Source: Bacillus sp. FJAT-28004 (lineage in GTDB: Bacteria; Bacillota; Bacilli; Paenibacillales; Paenibacillaceae). Taken from it: 64,000 nt of DNA. Position 1 is the first letter of the stretch, and each line of letters starts with the position of its first letter. The notes beneath the pieces were generated by a model. That model searched no databases. It was not told the DNA's origin and saw nothing but the letters and a program-made list of their open reading frames with translations. The stretch lies in assembly GCF_001280845.1 (NCBI RefSeq), contig NZ_LGHP01000001.1, positions 429,905 to 493,904 on the forward strand, written 5' to 3'. Positions 50,425 through 60,618 of this stretch are shown here, in pieces. Made by a program: the position numbers and the translations under genes.

Positions 50425-51399
50425 ATGTCGGTCCAATATCGAAACTTAGGTGCAAGCGGTTTAAAGGTTAGTGAAATTAGTCTCGGAAGCTGGCTGACAT
50501 ACGGCGGTTATGTAGAGCGTGAAAACGCGGTAAAGTCGATTCAAACGGCGTATGACCTCGGCATTAATTTTTTTGATACAGCGAATGTCTATGCGAAGGG
50601 TGAGGCTGAGAAGCTCGTCGGAGAAACGCTGCGTGAGTACCCCCGTGAATCCTACGTGCTGGCGACCAAGGTCTATGGAAAAATTGGCGATGGACCAAAT
50701 GACCGCGGGCTCTCTCGCAAACATGTCATCGAGTCGGCAAATGCAAGCTTGAAGAGACTTGGACTCGAGTACGTGGATGTGTTTTACAGCCATCGCTTTG
50801 ACCATGAGACGCCGCTTGAGGAAACGCTGCGCGCCTTTGAAGATTTGATTCGCCAGGGCAAGGTTCATTATGTAGGTGTAAGTGAATGGACAGCTGCTCA
50901 AATTACGGAGGCGCTTGCGATAGCAGACAAATATTTACTTGATCGAATTGTCGTGAACCAGCCGATCTATCATTTGTTTGAACGCTACATTGAGAAGGAA
51001 ATTATTCCACACGGCTCCAAAAAAGGCTTCGGTCAGGTCGTATTCTCGCCGCTTGCGCAAGGGCTGCTCACAGGGAAATATACATCCAATCATCAAGTAC
51101 CTGATGAGTCGCGTGCTGCAAAGCAAGAAAACTTTAAAAACCGCATAACGGAGGAGAAGCTGGCAAAGGTTGAGCTGCTGAAGGAAATCGCATCCGAGCT
51201 TGATCTGACGGTGGGTCAGCTGTCGCTCGCTTGGATATTGCGCCAGCCGAATGTGTCCAGTGCTTTGATTGGCGCCAGCCGCCCGGAACAAGTTGAAGAG
51301 AACGTGAAGGCATCTGGAGTGGTGCTTGATAATCAGACAATTGAGCGTATTGCAGCGGTTATCGATAACGGCCCTGTATCTACACGAGGTTCATTCTAA
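50425..51399 (+). CDS. aldo-keto reductase, Kv-beta-like
   Basis: 324 residues. Catalytic Asp/Tyr in FFDTANVYAKGEAE, Lys in LATKVYG and His in YSHRFD. The C-terminal cofactor motif is ALIGASRPEQVEEN. It resembles the potassium-channel beta subunit/YghZ branch of AKRs rather than the one at 26018. It likely reduces an aldehyde or ketone product of the monooxygenases. AGGAGGT is eight bases before the ATG. Confidence 0.87.
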   Translation: MSVQYRNLGASGLKVSEISLGSWLTYGGYVERENAVKSIQTAYDLGINFFDTANVYAKGEAEKLVGETLREYPRESYVLATKVYGKIGDGPNDRGLSRKHVIESANASLKRLGLEYVDVFYSHRFDHETPLEETLRAFEDLIRQGKVHYVGVSEWTAAQITEALAIADKYLLDRIVVNQPIYHLFERYIEKEIIPHGSKKGFGQVVFSPLAQGLLTGKYTSNHQVPDESRAAKQENFKNRITEEKLAKVELLKEIASELDLTVGQLSLAWILRQPNVSSALIGASRPEQVEENVKASGVVLDNQTIERIAAVIDNGPVSTRGSF

Positions 51400-51420
51400 T
51401 CCTCCCTGGCCAAAAATGAG

Positions 51421-51457
51421 CAAAGTCCAGTAAAGAGCATCTCGTTACTGGACTTTG
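51421..51457. terminator. stem-loop after the AKR gene
   Basis: CAAAGTCCAGTAA, 11-nt loop, TTACTGGACTTTG, 13 perfect pairs but without a clear T run. Confidence 0.55.
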
Positions 51458-51478
51458 TCATGAAATCGCAAGAAGTAA

Positions 51479-51529
51479 TTGCCAGTTAACGATATATCGT
51501 ATAATATGTAAATTAATACGATATATCGT
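51479..51529 (+). promoter_or_regulatory. promoter and twin operators of the PadR operon
   Basis: TTGCCA, 15 bases, TATAAT. Two perfect 12-bp palindromes ACGATATATCGT at 51489-51500 and 51518-51529 flank the -10 box, centres 29 bases apart; the second ends 20 bases before the start codon. This is the expected layout for a self-repressing PadR regulator. Confidence 0.82.
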
Positions 51530-51548
51530 TAACGAAGGAGATTACACT

Positions 51549-52139
51549 ATGACGAAAGATTGGCAGCCAGAGGAACAATTGTTTTTGCATCATGCGAATG
51601 AAAGAGAGGGAAACGGCTCGGGCAGACGTTTTTTCAGCCGCGGCGGAGTTAAATATGCGTTGCTTGCGCTGCTCGAACAGGAAGGCATGCACGGCTATCA
51701 AATGATGAAGGCGCTTGAGGAGCAATCAGGAGGCACATATAAACCGAGCGCAGGCTCCATCTATCCAACGTTGCAAATGCTGCGGGATCAAGGATTTGTT
51801 GAGTCCTCCAAGCAGGATGGCAAAAAAGTATTTGAGATTACAGATGAAGGCAGAGCTTATTTGCTGGAGGAGAACGATAATGCTGCAACGGGAATGGAAC
51901 GTCCTGAGCAGGGTGACGCGGATGAGGAAGGTGCTCCCTTTGAGAGAAGAAAGCCGAACCGGCGATTAACGCCTGCTGGCAAGGAATTGCTGCATTTGCT
52001 GAAGGCTGCAGAACGAGCGGCTGTCACTGATGCGAGCAAAGCTGCGCAGCTGCGCACCATCTTAGATGGCCTTCGAGTATCGCTTCGCCAAATCACAACG
52101 GAACCCGAAAGTGACTGCAGAGAAGGCGGCGCGATATGA
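51549..52139 (+). CDS. PadR-family regulator
   Basis: 196 residues. The winged helix spans residues 35-110 (KYALLALLEQEGMHGYQMMKALEEQSGG, PSAGSIYPTLQMLRDQGFVE, KVFEITDEGRAYL). An acidic linker and a C-terminal helical part (LTPAGKELLHLLKAAERA) follow. PadR proteins repress drug exporters and are released by the compounds themselves. Overlaps the ABC exporter gene by ATGA; operator pair at the promoter. Confidence 0.9.
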   Translation: MTKDWQPEEQLFLHHANEREGNGSGRRFFSRGGVKYALLALLEQEGMHGYQMMKALEEQSGGTYKPSAGSIYPTLQMLRDQGFVESSKQDGKKVFEITDEGRAYLLEENDNAATGMERPEQGDADEEGAPFERRKPNRRLTPAGKELLHLLKAAERAAVTDASKAAQLRTILDGLRVSLRQITTEPESDCREGGAI

Positions 52140-53977
52140 GAGAGCAGCACAATTCAGCACCGGCATTTCGAGGCGGGGCAGGAATGGGCGGCATGAGAAA
52201 ATTCGGGACAGGTGAGAAGGTAAAGCCAGCCAGTATTTACAGCATGTTTATAAGAATATATGCGCATGCGCGGACGCAATTGCCCGCTTTGATTGCAGCA
52301 GTTGCCTGTGTTATCGCTATATCGCTGCTTGAATTTATCGTTCCGCAGCTTACGAGACTGACGATTGACCACATTATTCCGAATAAGCTCTTTAATAAAC
52401 TGCTGCTTATAGGCGGCGGTGTCATGGGAGCAGCGGTGGCGCTAGGGGCTCTGCGTTATTGTAGTACTTCCCTTATGGCGTCTATCGGTCAAAAGGTGCT
52501 TTACAATTTGCGAAACGATTTGTACCGCCATATGCAAAGTTTGGACGTTGCTTTTTTTGACCGTAACCGGACTGGTGATTTGATGTCTCGGGTCACGAAC
52601 GACGTAAGCATCCTTCAGCAAATGATTTCCTCCAGCATGATGCAGCTGTTTACTGATTTTTTCACCTTCACGGCGATTGCAGTTTATATGCTGTGGATCG
52701 ATTGGAAGCTGACGCTAATGCTGCTTGCGACCTTCCCGTTTATGATTCTGACGACTAGATTTTTCAGCAAAAGAATGCGCTCCTCGTTCCGAACGGTGCA
52801 GGAATCGGTGGCTGATGTTAGCGATCATTTACAAAATACACTAACCGGCATCCGTCTTATTAAAGCGTTTACTGCCGAGACCTACGAGTCCGAACGATTC
52901 TCTGAGCGAACGCAGAAAAATATGGATGCGAATATTCAGGTGACTCGCCTGCGAGCCGCTTATGAACCTATTATTGATTTTCTTAATTTCCTTGGCCTTG
53001 CAATCGTCCTTGTTTTTGGAGCATGGCTTGCGATGAAGGAACAAATGACAGTGGGTACAATCGTTGCTTTTATAGCTTACCTCAGACTGCTGCAAAACCC
53101 AGTTCGTCACTTCAGCCGCATTATTAATACGATTCAGCAATCGGCTGCTGCTTATGAACGCATTATGGAGGTTATGAACACGGAGGCCGAAATCATTGAG
53201 AAGAAAGGAGCAGTGAAGCTTCCGCCGGTGAGCGGGCATATTGTTTTTGATCACATTGATTTTGCTTATTCGACGGATTCGACCGTGTTAAACGATTTTC
53301 AATTGGAGCTCGAGGCGGGCAAGGTGACTGCGCTTGTCGGATCTTCGGGCTCTGGCAAAACAACAATCGCTCATCTCATCGCTAGATTTTATGAACCTCA
53401 GTCTGGCGAAATAACGATTGACGGTTATTCCTTAAAGGATATAACGATTGCTTCTCTTAGGGAACAAATCGGCATCGTATCACAGGATATCGTGTTGTTC
53501 AACGGCTCTATAGAAGAGAACATCCGGTATGGCAATCTACATGCGACGGATAAGGAGGTTTTCGCTGCGGCTACAGCGGCGAATGCTGCTGGTTTTATTG
53601 AATCGTTTCCGCAAGGCTATGAGACGCAAATTGGCGAGCGCGGCGTCAAGCTGTCAGGCGGACAAAAGCAGCGTCTTTCCATTGCACGGGCGATTTTGAA
53701 AAACCCGCGCATCATTATTTTGGATGAGGCTACAGCTTCACTTGATACGGAATCAGAGCAGCACATTCAAGATGCGCTAGCGCAATTGCTGGAAGGGCGT
53801 ACTTGTCTCGTCATCGCGCATCGTCTCTCTACGATTCAGAAGGCGGATCGGATTTATGTGCTGGAGCAAGGAGAGATCGTTGAGCATGGAACCCATGATG
53901 AGCTGTTGGATCATCAAGGCCGTTATAGTCAGCTCTATGAGCTGCAATTTCCGCAAAAGGATGTTTCAGAACAATAA
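52136..53977 (+). CDS. ABC exporter half-transporter (homodimer type)
   Basis: 613 residues. Six membrane helices (about 45-335) with the usual coupling helix motifs, then an ATPase domain with Walker A GSSGSGKTT, LSGGQKQRLSIARAI and Walker B IIILDEATASLD with the catalytic Glu intact, H-loop AHRLST. It is canonical at both motifs, so it can form a homodimer of the MsbA/LmrA class. First exporter under the PadR regulator. Confidence 0.9.
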   Translation: MREQHNSAPAFRGGAGMGGMRKFGTGEKVKPASIYSMFIRIYAHARTQLPALIAAVACVIAISLLEFIVPQLTRLTIDHIIPNKLFNKLLLIGGGVMGAAVALGALRYCSTSLMASIGQKVLYNLRNDLYRHMQSLDVAFFDRNRTGDLMSRVTNDVSILQQMISSSMMQLFTDFFTFTAIAVYMLWIDWKLTLMLLATFPFMILTTRFFSKRMRSSFRTVQESVADVSDHLQNTLTGIRLIKAFTAETYESERFSERTQKNMDANIQVTRLRAAYEPIIDFLNFLGLAIVLVFGAWLAMKEQMTVGTIVAFIAYLRLLQNPVRHFSRIINTIQQSAAAYERIMEVMNTEAEIIEKKGAVKLPPVSGHIVFDHIDFAYSTDSTVLNDFQLELEAGKVTALVGSSGSGKTTIAHLIARFYEPQSGEITIDGYSLKDITIASLREQIGIVSQDIVLFNGSIEENIRYGNLHATDKEVFAAATAANAAGFIESFPQGYETQIGERGVKLSGGQKQRLSIARAILKNPRIIILDEATASLDTESEQHIQDALAQLLEGRTCLVIAHRLSTIQKADRIYVLEQGEIVEHGTHDELLDHQGRYSQLYELQFPQKDVSEQ

Positions 53978-54004
53978 TTTTGCAAAATAGGAAGTGGTCG
54001 CTAC

Positions 54005-55768
54005 TTGAAATCAAAAAGGTTATTGACCGATTTTTTTCGGAAAACGTGGTATATTTACCTGTTCTCACTCTTTTTCCATTTGATTTCTAACTTGATCAAC
54101 GTTTTTTTTCCAAAGGTACTGGGACAATTCACGGATAAACTGCAAATCGGCGGCTTAACAAGTGAGTTGATTGTAGATTACAGTTTATTGCTGCTTCTTA
54201 TTGGTGTTGGTCATGTGCTGTTTAACGGCATTGCGATGTATTTGGTTATGTATGTGGGAAGAAAGTTTGAATTTCTCGTTCGGAGAGGACTGTTCAAGCA
54301 TTTTACACAGATGGGTGAACGGTTTTATTCCAAAAATGGTGTAGGCAAGCTGCTCAGCTACTTTATGAATGACGTCACAGCGGTACGGGAATCCATTTCG
54401 ATGGGGGTCAATGCAACAGCAAATGCGTCGATGCTGTTTATAGCGGCCGTAACGATGATGCTCATTAGCCATATCCCTTATTATTTGATTCTGGCTTCGA
54501 TATTTCCGCTGCTGCTTATCCCTATTATCGTTGTATATCTTGGGCCTATTATTAGAAAAAGGTCGCTTGAGGTGCAAGAAGCACTCGGCCAGATGACAGA
54601 GACGGCGGAGGAGCAATTCGGCGGCATTCGTGTAACGAAAAAATTTGCGGTCGAAGATATCATGAATGAGCGCTTCGGCAAAACGGTGGATCAAATTAGG
54701 TTCAACCAATTGCGATTGGTGCGCGTTTCATCTTTTTTCCAAGCTTTGATTCCGTTTCTAGGAGCAATTGCCTTAATCGTGGCGCTTGCATTTGGTGGTT
54801 ACATGACGATTATGAAGCAAATTACACTCGGCAACTTCGTTGCCTTAACGCTCTACATTAGAATGCTGATGAATCCGCTCCAGCAGATCGGCAATGTCAT
54901 TAATTCCATTCAGCGTTCCCGCGCTTCACTTGAGCGATTAAACGGCTTATTGTCGCAGCAAACCGAAATTATGGAGCTTCCGGGCGCTAAGGAAATAAAT
55001 CTGATGAACGCAGGCATTACGATTCGTAATCTATCCTTTTCTTACGACCCATTGTCCAATCCAGTTCTGAAAAACATCAACCTGAACGTTAAACCAGGCA
55101 CGACGCTTGGCATAATCGGTCGGACCGGAAGCGGCAAAACAACATTAATGAAGCTTCTGCTTCGCACCTACGACCCACCTCCTGAGACCATCATGTATGG
55201 GGATACAGACGTACGAGGCATGACGCTTGAAAGCTTGCGAACCCAAGTTGCCTACGTGCCGCAGGACGGATTTTTGTTCAGCACAACGATCAGAGAGAAC
55301 ATTGCTTTCTCTAATCGAGAGCATGAGCTTGAAACGGTTGTGCAAGCTGCGAAACATGCTCAAATTTACAATAATATCGCTGAGCTGCCTGATCAGTTTG
55401 AAACGAGACTTGGCGAGCGCGGTTTAACCTTATCCGGCGGCCAGCGTCAGCGCACAAGCCTTGCTCGCGGAATGATAAAGAGTGCTCCGATTATGATTTT
55501 AGACGATAGTGTTAGTGCAGTAGATGCTGTGACAGAGAAAGATATTATAGAAGCGATCCAAACCGAAAGACATAACAAAACGACAATCATTATTGCGCAC
55601 CGAATTAGTGCAATCAAGCATGCGGATGAAATTATAGTGCTCGATGACGGCTTGATTGTGCAGCGGGGCACTCATGTGGAGCTGCTCGCGCAGCAAGGAC
55701 TCTATGCGACGCTTCATGCGATACAGGAGGAGGGGAGTCAACATGCGACCGGCACAAGCCATTCATAA
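54005..55768 (+). CDS. ABC exporter subunit with degenerate Walker B
   Basis: 587 residues, six membrane helices and an ATPase domain. Walker A GRTGSGKTT and signature LSGGQRQRTSLARG are normal, but Walker B reads MILDDSVSAVD with Asp where the catalytic Glu should be. This is typical of the degenerate site in heterodimeric exporters such as YheI/YheH or TM287/288. TTG start ten bases after AGGAAG. Overlaps the partner gene by 26 bases. Confidence 0.88.
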   Translation: MKSKRLLTDFFRKTWYIYLFSLFFHLISNLINVFFPKVLGQFTDKLQIGGLTSELIVDYSLLLLLIGVGHVLFNGIAMYLVMYVGRKFEFLVRRGLFKHFTQMGERFYSKNGVGKLLSYFMNDVTAVRESISMGVNATANASMLFIAAVTMMLISHIPYYLILASIFPLLLIPIIVVYLGPIIRKRSLEVQEALGQMTETAEEQFGGIRVTKKFAVEDIMNERFGKTVDQIRFNQLRLVRVSSFFQALIPFLGAIALIVALAFGGYMTIMKQITLGNFVALTLYIRMLMNPLQQIGNVINSIQRSRASLERLNGLLSQQTEIMELPGAKEINLMNAGITIRNLSFSYDPLSNPVLKNINLNVKPGTTLGIIGRTGSGKTTLMKLLLRTYDPPPETIMYGDTDVRGMTLESLRTQVAYVPQDGFLFSTTIRENIAFSNREHELETVVQAAKHAQIYNNIAELPDQFETRLGERGLTLSGGQRQRTSLARGMIKSAPIMILDDSVSAVDAVTEKDIIEAIQTERHNKTTIIIAHRISAIKHADEIIVLDDGLIVQRGTHVELLAQQGLYATLHAIQEEGSQHATGTSHS

Positions 55769-57626
55769 TTGGCAGGCAGATCAGAAGGGTGATCCGAATC
55801 AGCCGGAGCAGAAGCCGGAATATGTCTCGGCCTTTCGCACATTATCCGGTTATGCGAGACCTCATATATGGGCATTTATTGGTGTGTTTTGTTGTACGTT
55901 AATCGCGATTTTATCTGACTTGCTCCAGCCCTTCTTAATGAAAATAGCGATCGATGACAATTTATTATCCGGCAAAAATGATTACAAAGGTTTACTTACC
56001 ATTTGTTTCATTTACTTGGGTTTATCCCTATCCAGCCTGCTGTTTACTTATTTGCAAAACAATCTGCTTCAAAATATTGGGCAAAGCATCGTATCGCGCA
56101 TTCGCAAACAGCTGTTTGGTCATATTTTGAAGCAGTCTATGCGGTATTTCGACCGGATGTCGAGCGGCAGCTTAATCACTCATGTCTCAAGCGATACGGA
56201 GGCGCTGAACCAGTTTTTTAATCAGGTGCTGCTCAGCCTGTTCAGGGATGGACTTACGCTCATTTTTATTATGGTGATGATGTTTCAGCTAGACACGACG
56301 TTAGCACTTTATTGTTTGATTTTACTGCCGATTATATGGGCGATTGCGATTGCTTTCCGTTCTTTTATGCGCACGACCTATCAACTTGCCAGAACGAGAT
56401 TATCACGGCTCGTGGCGTTTGTTGCTGAGAACCTGTCGGGCATGAACCTTGTACAAGTGTTTCATCAGCAGAAGGAGCAAGAGAAGCAGTTCAATGAACG
56501 AAACAGCTTATATTTCCGGGCGAATCTTCGAGAAATTCGGACGAATGTCGTATTTGGCCGAACCTTTGATATTTTGAGCAATTTATCGATTGCATTTGTT
56601 ACATGGATCGGCGGAAATGCGGTGCTTGGTCAGCAGCTGGAATTCGGCGTTTTGTATGCGTTTATTACGTATATCCGCCAGTTTTTTCAGCCCATTAATA
56701 CGATCACACAGCAATGGAATACATTGCAGTCTGCGACTGTCGCAGTTACGAGGATTTGGAGCGTATTTGCGAATAAGCCGGACATTACAGATCGTGAGCA
56801 TGATTCGCTTGAAATGTTAAAGGCGGATAGTGATGAAGAGGCAGATGAACGTCAGGCGTCCCTATCTACTTTGAGCTTAGAGCAGGTGAAGGGGCAGATC
56901 GATTTTAATCGGATCTCCTTCTCTTATGAGGAAGGAATACCGATCATCAAAGATTTGGATTTGCATATCCATTCGGGCGAGATGATTGGCGTCGTGGGTA
57001 CGACGGGAGCGGGCAAAAGCTCGCTGATCAGCTTATTATGCAGATTCTATGATGTGAAGGAAGGCAACATAAGGATCGATGAGACAGACGTAAGAGATAT
57101 ACCGCAAGCGATCCTTCATCGCCTAGTCGGTCTGGTACAGCAGGAGCCTTATCTTTATTCGGGAAGCATCATCGAAAATATAAGAATGTTTGATGAGACG
57201 ATTTCTCGCGAGGAGGTTATTCGCGCCTGCGAATTTGTAGGTGCGGATACGATTATTCATAAGCTGAAGGACGGGTACGATACAAAGTTGTCAGAACGTG
57301 GCAGCGGTTTATCGGCAGGCGAGCGGCAGCTGATTTCTTTTGCGAGAATTATTGTATTCAAGCCTAAGGTGCTTATTTTGGATGAGGCGAGTGCGAATTT
57401 GGATTCTCATACGGAACAATTGATCCAAAATGCACTTCAGATCGTATCGCAGGATAGGACGACAATTGTTATCGCGCATCGACTGTCGACTATCATGCAG
57501 GCTGATCGGATCATTGTTATGAGCCATGGTGAAATCGTAGAGCAGGGCAATCATCAAGAGCTGCTCGAGCATGATGGACATTATAAAGAGTTGTATGAGC
57601 ATTCGCAGGGCAATATTGCAGTATAA
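55743..57626 (+). CDS. ABC exporter subunit, catalytic partner
   Basis: 627 residues. Normal Walker B VLILDEASANLD with Glu, Walker A GTTGAGKSS, but an altered signature LSAGERQL. Together with the previous subunit this gives one good and one degenerate ATP site: its own Glu with the partner's LSGGQ. A 30-residue insertion rich in acidic residues (DSDEEADERQASL) precedes the ATPase domain. The ATG at 55743 follows GGAGGGGAG. Substrate probably a drug-like compound. Confidence 0.88.
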   Translation: MRPAQAIHNWQADQKGDPNQPEQKPEYVSAFRTLSGYARPHIWAFIGVFCCTLIAILSDLLQPFLMKIAIDDNLLSGKNDYKGLLTICFIYLGLSLSSLLFTYLQNNLLQNIGQSIVSRIRKQLFGHILKQSMRYFDRMSSGSLITHVSSDTEALNQFFNQVLLSLFRDGLTLIFIMVMMFQLDTTLALYCLILLPIIWAIAIAFRSFMRTTYQLARTRLSRLVAFVAENLSGMNLVQVFHQQKEQEKQFNERNSLYFRANLREIRTNVVFGRTFDILSNLSIAFVTWIGGNAVLGQQLEFGVLYAFITYIRQFFQPINTITQQWNTLQSATVAVTRIWSVFANKPDITDREHDSLEMLKADSDEEADERQASLSTLSLEQVKGQIDFNRISFSYEEGIPIIKDLDLHIHSGEMIGVVGTTGAGKSSLISLLCRFYDVKEGNIRIDETDVRDIPQAILHRLVGLVQQEPYLYSGSIIENIRMFDETISREEVIRACEFVGADTIIHKLKDGYDTKLSERGSGLSAGERQLISFARIIVFKPKVLILDEASANLDSHTEQLIQNALQIVSQDRTTIVIAHRLSTIMQADRIIVMSHGEIVEQGNHQELLEHDGHYKELYEHSQGNIAV

Positions 57627-57699
57627 ATCCTTTTTCGTGTCACCCTTACTCATTTCGGCACAAGCCGCTAGGCCATTCATCATATAGGAGGTTGATAAA

Positions 57700-58644
57700 A
57701 TGAGTCACGTCGTCAATCATATTACGGATTTGATAGGAAATACGCCTCTGGTTCGATTGAACAGAGTCGTGCCGGCTGGAAGTGCGGAAATTTACTTGAA
57801 GCTGGAATTTTTTAATCCGGGCAGCAGTGTAAAGGATCGAATTGCAATCAGCATCATTGAAGAGGCGGAGCGTGAAGGGAAGCTGAAGCCGGGCGATACG
57901 ATCATTGAAGCGACAAGCGGCAATACGGGCATTGGAATCGCATTGGTAGCAGCGGCTAGAGGCTATAAAGCGGTTCTTGTTATGCCGGAGACGATGAGCT
58001 TGGAGCGACGGACCTTGCTGCGGGCATACGGTGCGGAATTGGTGCTTACACCCGGAGCTGAGGGCATGAAGGGAGCGATTCGTACAGCGAAGGAGCTGCA
58101 AGAGAAACACCCCAATTATTTTCCGGCGCTACAGTTCGATAATCCAGCAAATGTGAAAATTCATCGGGAAACGACTGGCCCTGAAATTGTCAGAGCCGTG
58201 GAGTCGCTTGATGGCAAGCTGGACGGCTTCGTGGCGGGAGTAGGGACGGGAGGTACGATTACGGGCGCTGGCGAAGTATTGCGAGAACGTTTCCCTCAAA
58301 TTCAGATTGTGGCTGTAGAGCCGTCCTCATCGCCGGTTCTATCTGGCGGCTCTCCGGGTTTGCACAAAATCCAAGGGATTGGCGCAGGTTTTGTCCCTTC
58401 GATTTTGGACTCCAATATTTATAACGAAATTATTCAAGTGAGCAATGATGATGCATTCGAGACTGCGAGGAGAGTAGCTAAGGAGGAAGGCATTTTAGGC
58501 GGTATTTCCTCAGGTGCGGCTATTTATGCGGCTATTCAGCTGGCTCAGAAGTTAGGCACCGGCAAGCGAGTGGTTGCGGTCATTCCAAGCAACGGGGAGC
58601 GGTACTTGTCAACGGTGCTGTATCAACAGGAGCAGCAGCTTTAG
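57700..58644 (+). CDS. cysK: cysteine synthase A
   Basis: 314 residues, PLP enzyme making cysteine from O-acetylserine and sulfide. NPGSSVKDR (PLP lysine near residue 45), [12 protein letters not shown] (substrate-binding loop), [10 protein letters not shown] (phosphate cradle) and GGISSGAA near 265 are intact. It stands alone with AGGAGG and its own terminator. Its presence beside the organosulfur region fits assimilation of sulfide or sulfite released there, but it has no element of the CCGG type. Confidence 0.95.
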   Translation: MSHVVNHITDLIGNTPLVRLNRVVPAGSAEIYLKLEFFNPGSSVKDRIAISIIEEAEREGKLKPGDTIIEATSGNTGIGIALVAAARGYKAVLVMPETMSLERRTLLRAYGAELVLTPGAEGMKGAIRTAKELQEKHPNYFPALQFDNPANVKIHRETTGPEIVRAVESLDGKLDGFVAGVGTGGTITGAGEVLRERFPQIQIVAVEPSSSPVLSGGSPGLHKIQGIGAGFVPSILDSNIYNEIIQVSNDDAFETARRVAKEEGILGGISSGAAIYAAIQLAQKLGTGKRVVAVIPSNGERYLSTVLYQQEQQL

Positions 58645-58658
58645 AAACGTGAGCGTTT

Positions 58659-58702
58659 AGAGAGGACAACTAATGGCTTAGCAGCCAGTAGCTGTCCTCT
58701 CT
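58659..58702 (+). terminator. terminator after cysK
   Basis: AGAGAGGACA, inner GGC/GCC, TGTCCTCTCT, then TTGTTT. The following 150 bases to the next gene show no structure. Confidence 0.82.
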
Positions 58703-58857
58703 TGTTTATGTGTAGACGCGCAGCGAATGATTGCAACAACGAGCTCCATATGAATGCTTGCCTAATCTTGCAGGAACCTATTAAAATGAGTGAAGCGATC
58801 CTAGTCGCAGTCATGGCCATATCTCACACTATATAATAGAAAGAAGCAGATGCAGTA

Positions 58858-59790
58858 ATGAGTATTTTCTTTCACATTTTAATGACAAACGTGCTTCCGA
58901 TGGCCATCATGATTGGGCTTGGCATTATGATTCAAAGAGCATTCAAGCTGGATATTAAAACGTTGTCCAAGCTGAATTTTTATTTATTTTCTCCTGCTGT
59001 TATGTTCGACCTTCTATATAAAACGGATATCTCTGCCCAAGTAGTCGGGAGAATTTTATTGTTTTTTGTGCTGTTTATGGTTACTCAATATTTAATCGTT
59101 GAAATGGTTATCAGAATTAGAGGGTATCAACCAAGCATGAAAAGTGCGATGCGCAACAGCGTCTTGTTCTATAACAGCGCAAATTACGGCATACCGCTCA
59201 ATCAGCTTGCTTTTGCCGGCAACGAGAAAACGCTCGCGATTCAAGTACTGATTATGATGATGCAATCGCTTATACCAAATACCTATGGCATTTATAACGT
59301 CAATGCACACAAAGCCGATATGCGGGCGATTTGGCGGACAATCATTTCTATGCCGATTATTTATGTCATTCCGCTTGCCTTCCTACTTAGGGGGCTGGAT
59401 GTTACCATCCCGCAGCCGATAGCTACGCCGATCGGTTATTTATCGGCAGCGTTTATCGGAACTGCGCTTATTACGCTTGGTGTACAGCTTGGCAATATGG
59501 AATGGAAAATAAAGCGATCACTCCTCATAGATGTAAGTATATCGGGCATACTCCGACTAATCGCCGGTCCTTTGCTCGCGTGGCTGATCGTCTGGCTAAT
59601 GGGACTCGACAAGCTGACGGCAGCAGCACTAATCGTGTCATCGTCTGTCCCCACCTCGCTCAGCAGTGTGCTGCTGGCTGTAGAGTTCGACAACGAGCCA
59701 GAGTTTGCCTCGCAATCTGTTTTTATTTCTACCATTTTAAGTATAGTCACGGTTACCGCAGTCATTTTTTTCTTAAAACTTGATATATAG
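58858..59790 (+). CDS. AEC-family (auxin efflux carrier-type) transporter
   Basis: 310 residues, about ten membrane helices. The first half has NFYLFSPAVMFDLLYKTDI and NSVLFYNSANYGIPL, typical of the AEC family of organic anion carriers; the second half has ALITLGVQLGN and a helix-breaking SSSVPTSLSSVL. Malonate, malate and other anions are carried by known members; the substrate here is unknown. Weak ribosome site AGAAAGAAG. Not in an operon. Confidence 0.85.
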   Translation: MSIFFHILMTNVLPMAIMIGLGIMIQRAFKLDIKTLSKLNFYLFSPAVMFDLLYKTDISAQVVGRILLFFVLFMVTQYLIVEMVIRIRGYQPSMKSAMRNSVLFYNSANYGIPLNQLAFAGNEKTLAIQVLIMMMQSLIPNTYGIYNVNAHKADMRAIWRTIISMPIIYVIPLAFLLRGLDVTIPQPIATPIGYLSAAFIGTALITLGVQLGNMEWKIKRSLLIDVSISGILRLIAGPLLAWLIVWLMGLDKLTAAALIVSSSVPTSLSSVLLAVEFDNEPEFASQSVFISTILSIVTVTAVIFFLKLDI

Positions 59791-59799
59791 AAACAAGTA

Positions 59800-59840
59800 A
59801 ACCTATCAAACTCTTACATTAGAGTTTGTTAGGTTTTTTA
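59800..59840 (+). terminator. terminator after the AEC gene
   Basis: AACCTA-t-CAAACTC, 8-nt loop, GAGTTTG-t-TAGGTT, then TTTTTA. Confidence 0.82.
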
Positions 59841-59925
59841 TTTCTTGTGCAACAAGATGGACAAGGTTAAAATGGAAAAAGATACAAGGGTAATTGATTT
59901 ATTGGAAATGGAGGTCTACTACTAG

Positions 59926-60618
59926 ATGCTGCCAATCACAAATGATATTATTCATGCAAGCGCTTTAAAAAGGACTTTTGGACGTGGAAGCGGTGCAGTT
60001 AACGTATTAAAGGGTGTTGATTTGTCGATACCGTCCGGCAAGCTTATTGCTTTTAAAGGAAGATCGGGTTCTGGTAAAACGACGCTTATTAACTTGCTAA
60101 GCGCACTGGACCGTCCAACCGAAGGGAATATTACTTTTGCTGGACGCGATTTGACGGCGATGTCGAATCAGGAGAGAGATATGGTACGCCGCAAGGAAAT
60201 GGGACTTATTTTTCAATCATTTGCACTCATTCCACTTATGTCTGCCTATGAGAACGTGGAGTTTATATTAAGAGTTTCTGGTATGCCAGCTAACGGCCGC
60301 AAGGAAGCAGCTGTTGACGCTTTGGAGCAGGTCGGTTTAAAAAGCCGCATGCATCATCGGCCGTTCGAGCTATCGGGCGGGGAGCAGCAGCGAACGGCAA
60401 TTGCGCGGGCAATAGCCCATAAGCCGAAGCTGCTGCTGGCAGATGAGCCTACTGCTGAACTGGATAGCCGGACAGGATTGCAAATCATGAAAGTGTTTCG
60501 CGATCTAGTAGAAATGGCAGGAATGACGATCATCATGACGACACATGATCCTGCAATAATGGAAATTGTTGACCATGTTTATGAATTGGAGGATGGACAA
60601 ATTGTCGCAAAAGCTTAA
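59926..60618 (+). CDS. ABC exporter ATPase (LolD/MacB type)
   Basis: 230 residues. Walker A GRSGSGKTT, Q-loop IFQSFALIPLMSAYENVEF, signature LSGGEQQRTAIARAI, Walker B LLLADEPTAELD and H-loop TTHDP. This form pairs with MacB/FtsX-type permeases. GGAGG lies 11 bases before the ATG. Overlaps the adaptor gene by 17 bases. Forms a three-part export system with the next two genes. Confidence 0.92.
   Translation: MLPITNDIIHASALKRTFGRGSGAVNVLKGVDLSIPSGKLIAFKGRSGSGKTTLINLLSALDRPTEGNITFAGRDLTAMSNQERDMVRRKEMGLIFQSFALIPLMSAYENVEFILRVSGMPANGRKEAAVDALEQVGLKSRMHHRPFELSGGEQQRTAIARAIAHKPKLLLADEPTAELDSRTGLQIMKVFRDLVEMAGMTIIMTTHDPAIMEIVDHVYELEDGQIVAKA

Noticed and set aside
54185..54709. 174-codon minus-strand open frame
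   Set aside because: Antisense to the conserved membrane domain of the ABC exporter, rich in Arg/His/Asn, no ribosome site.
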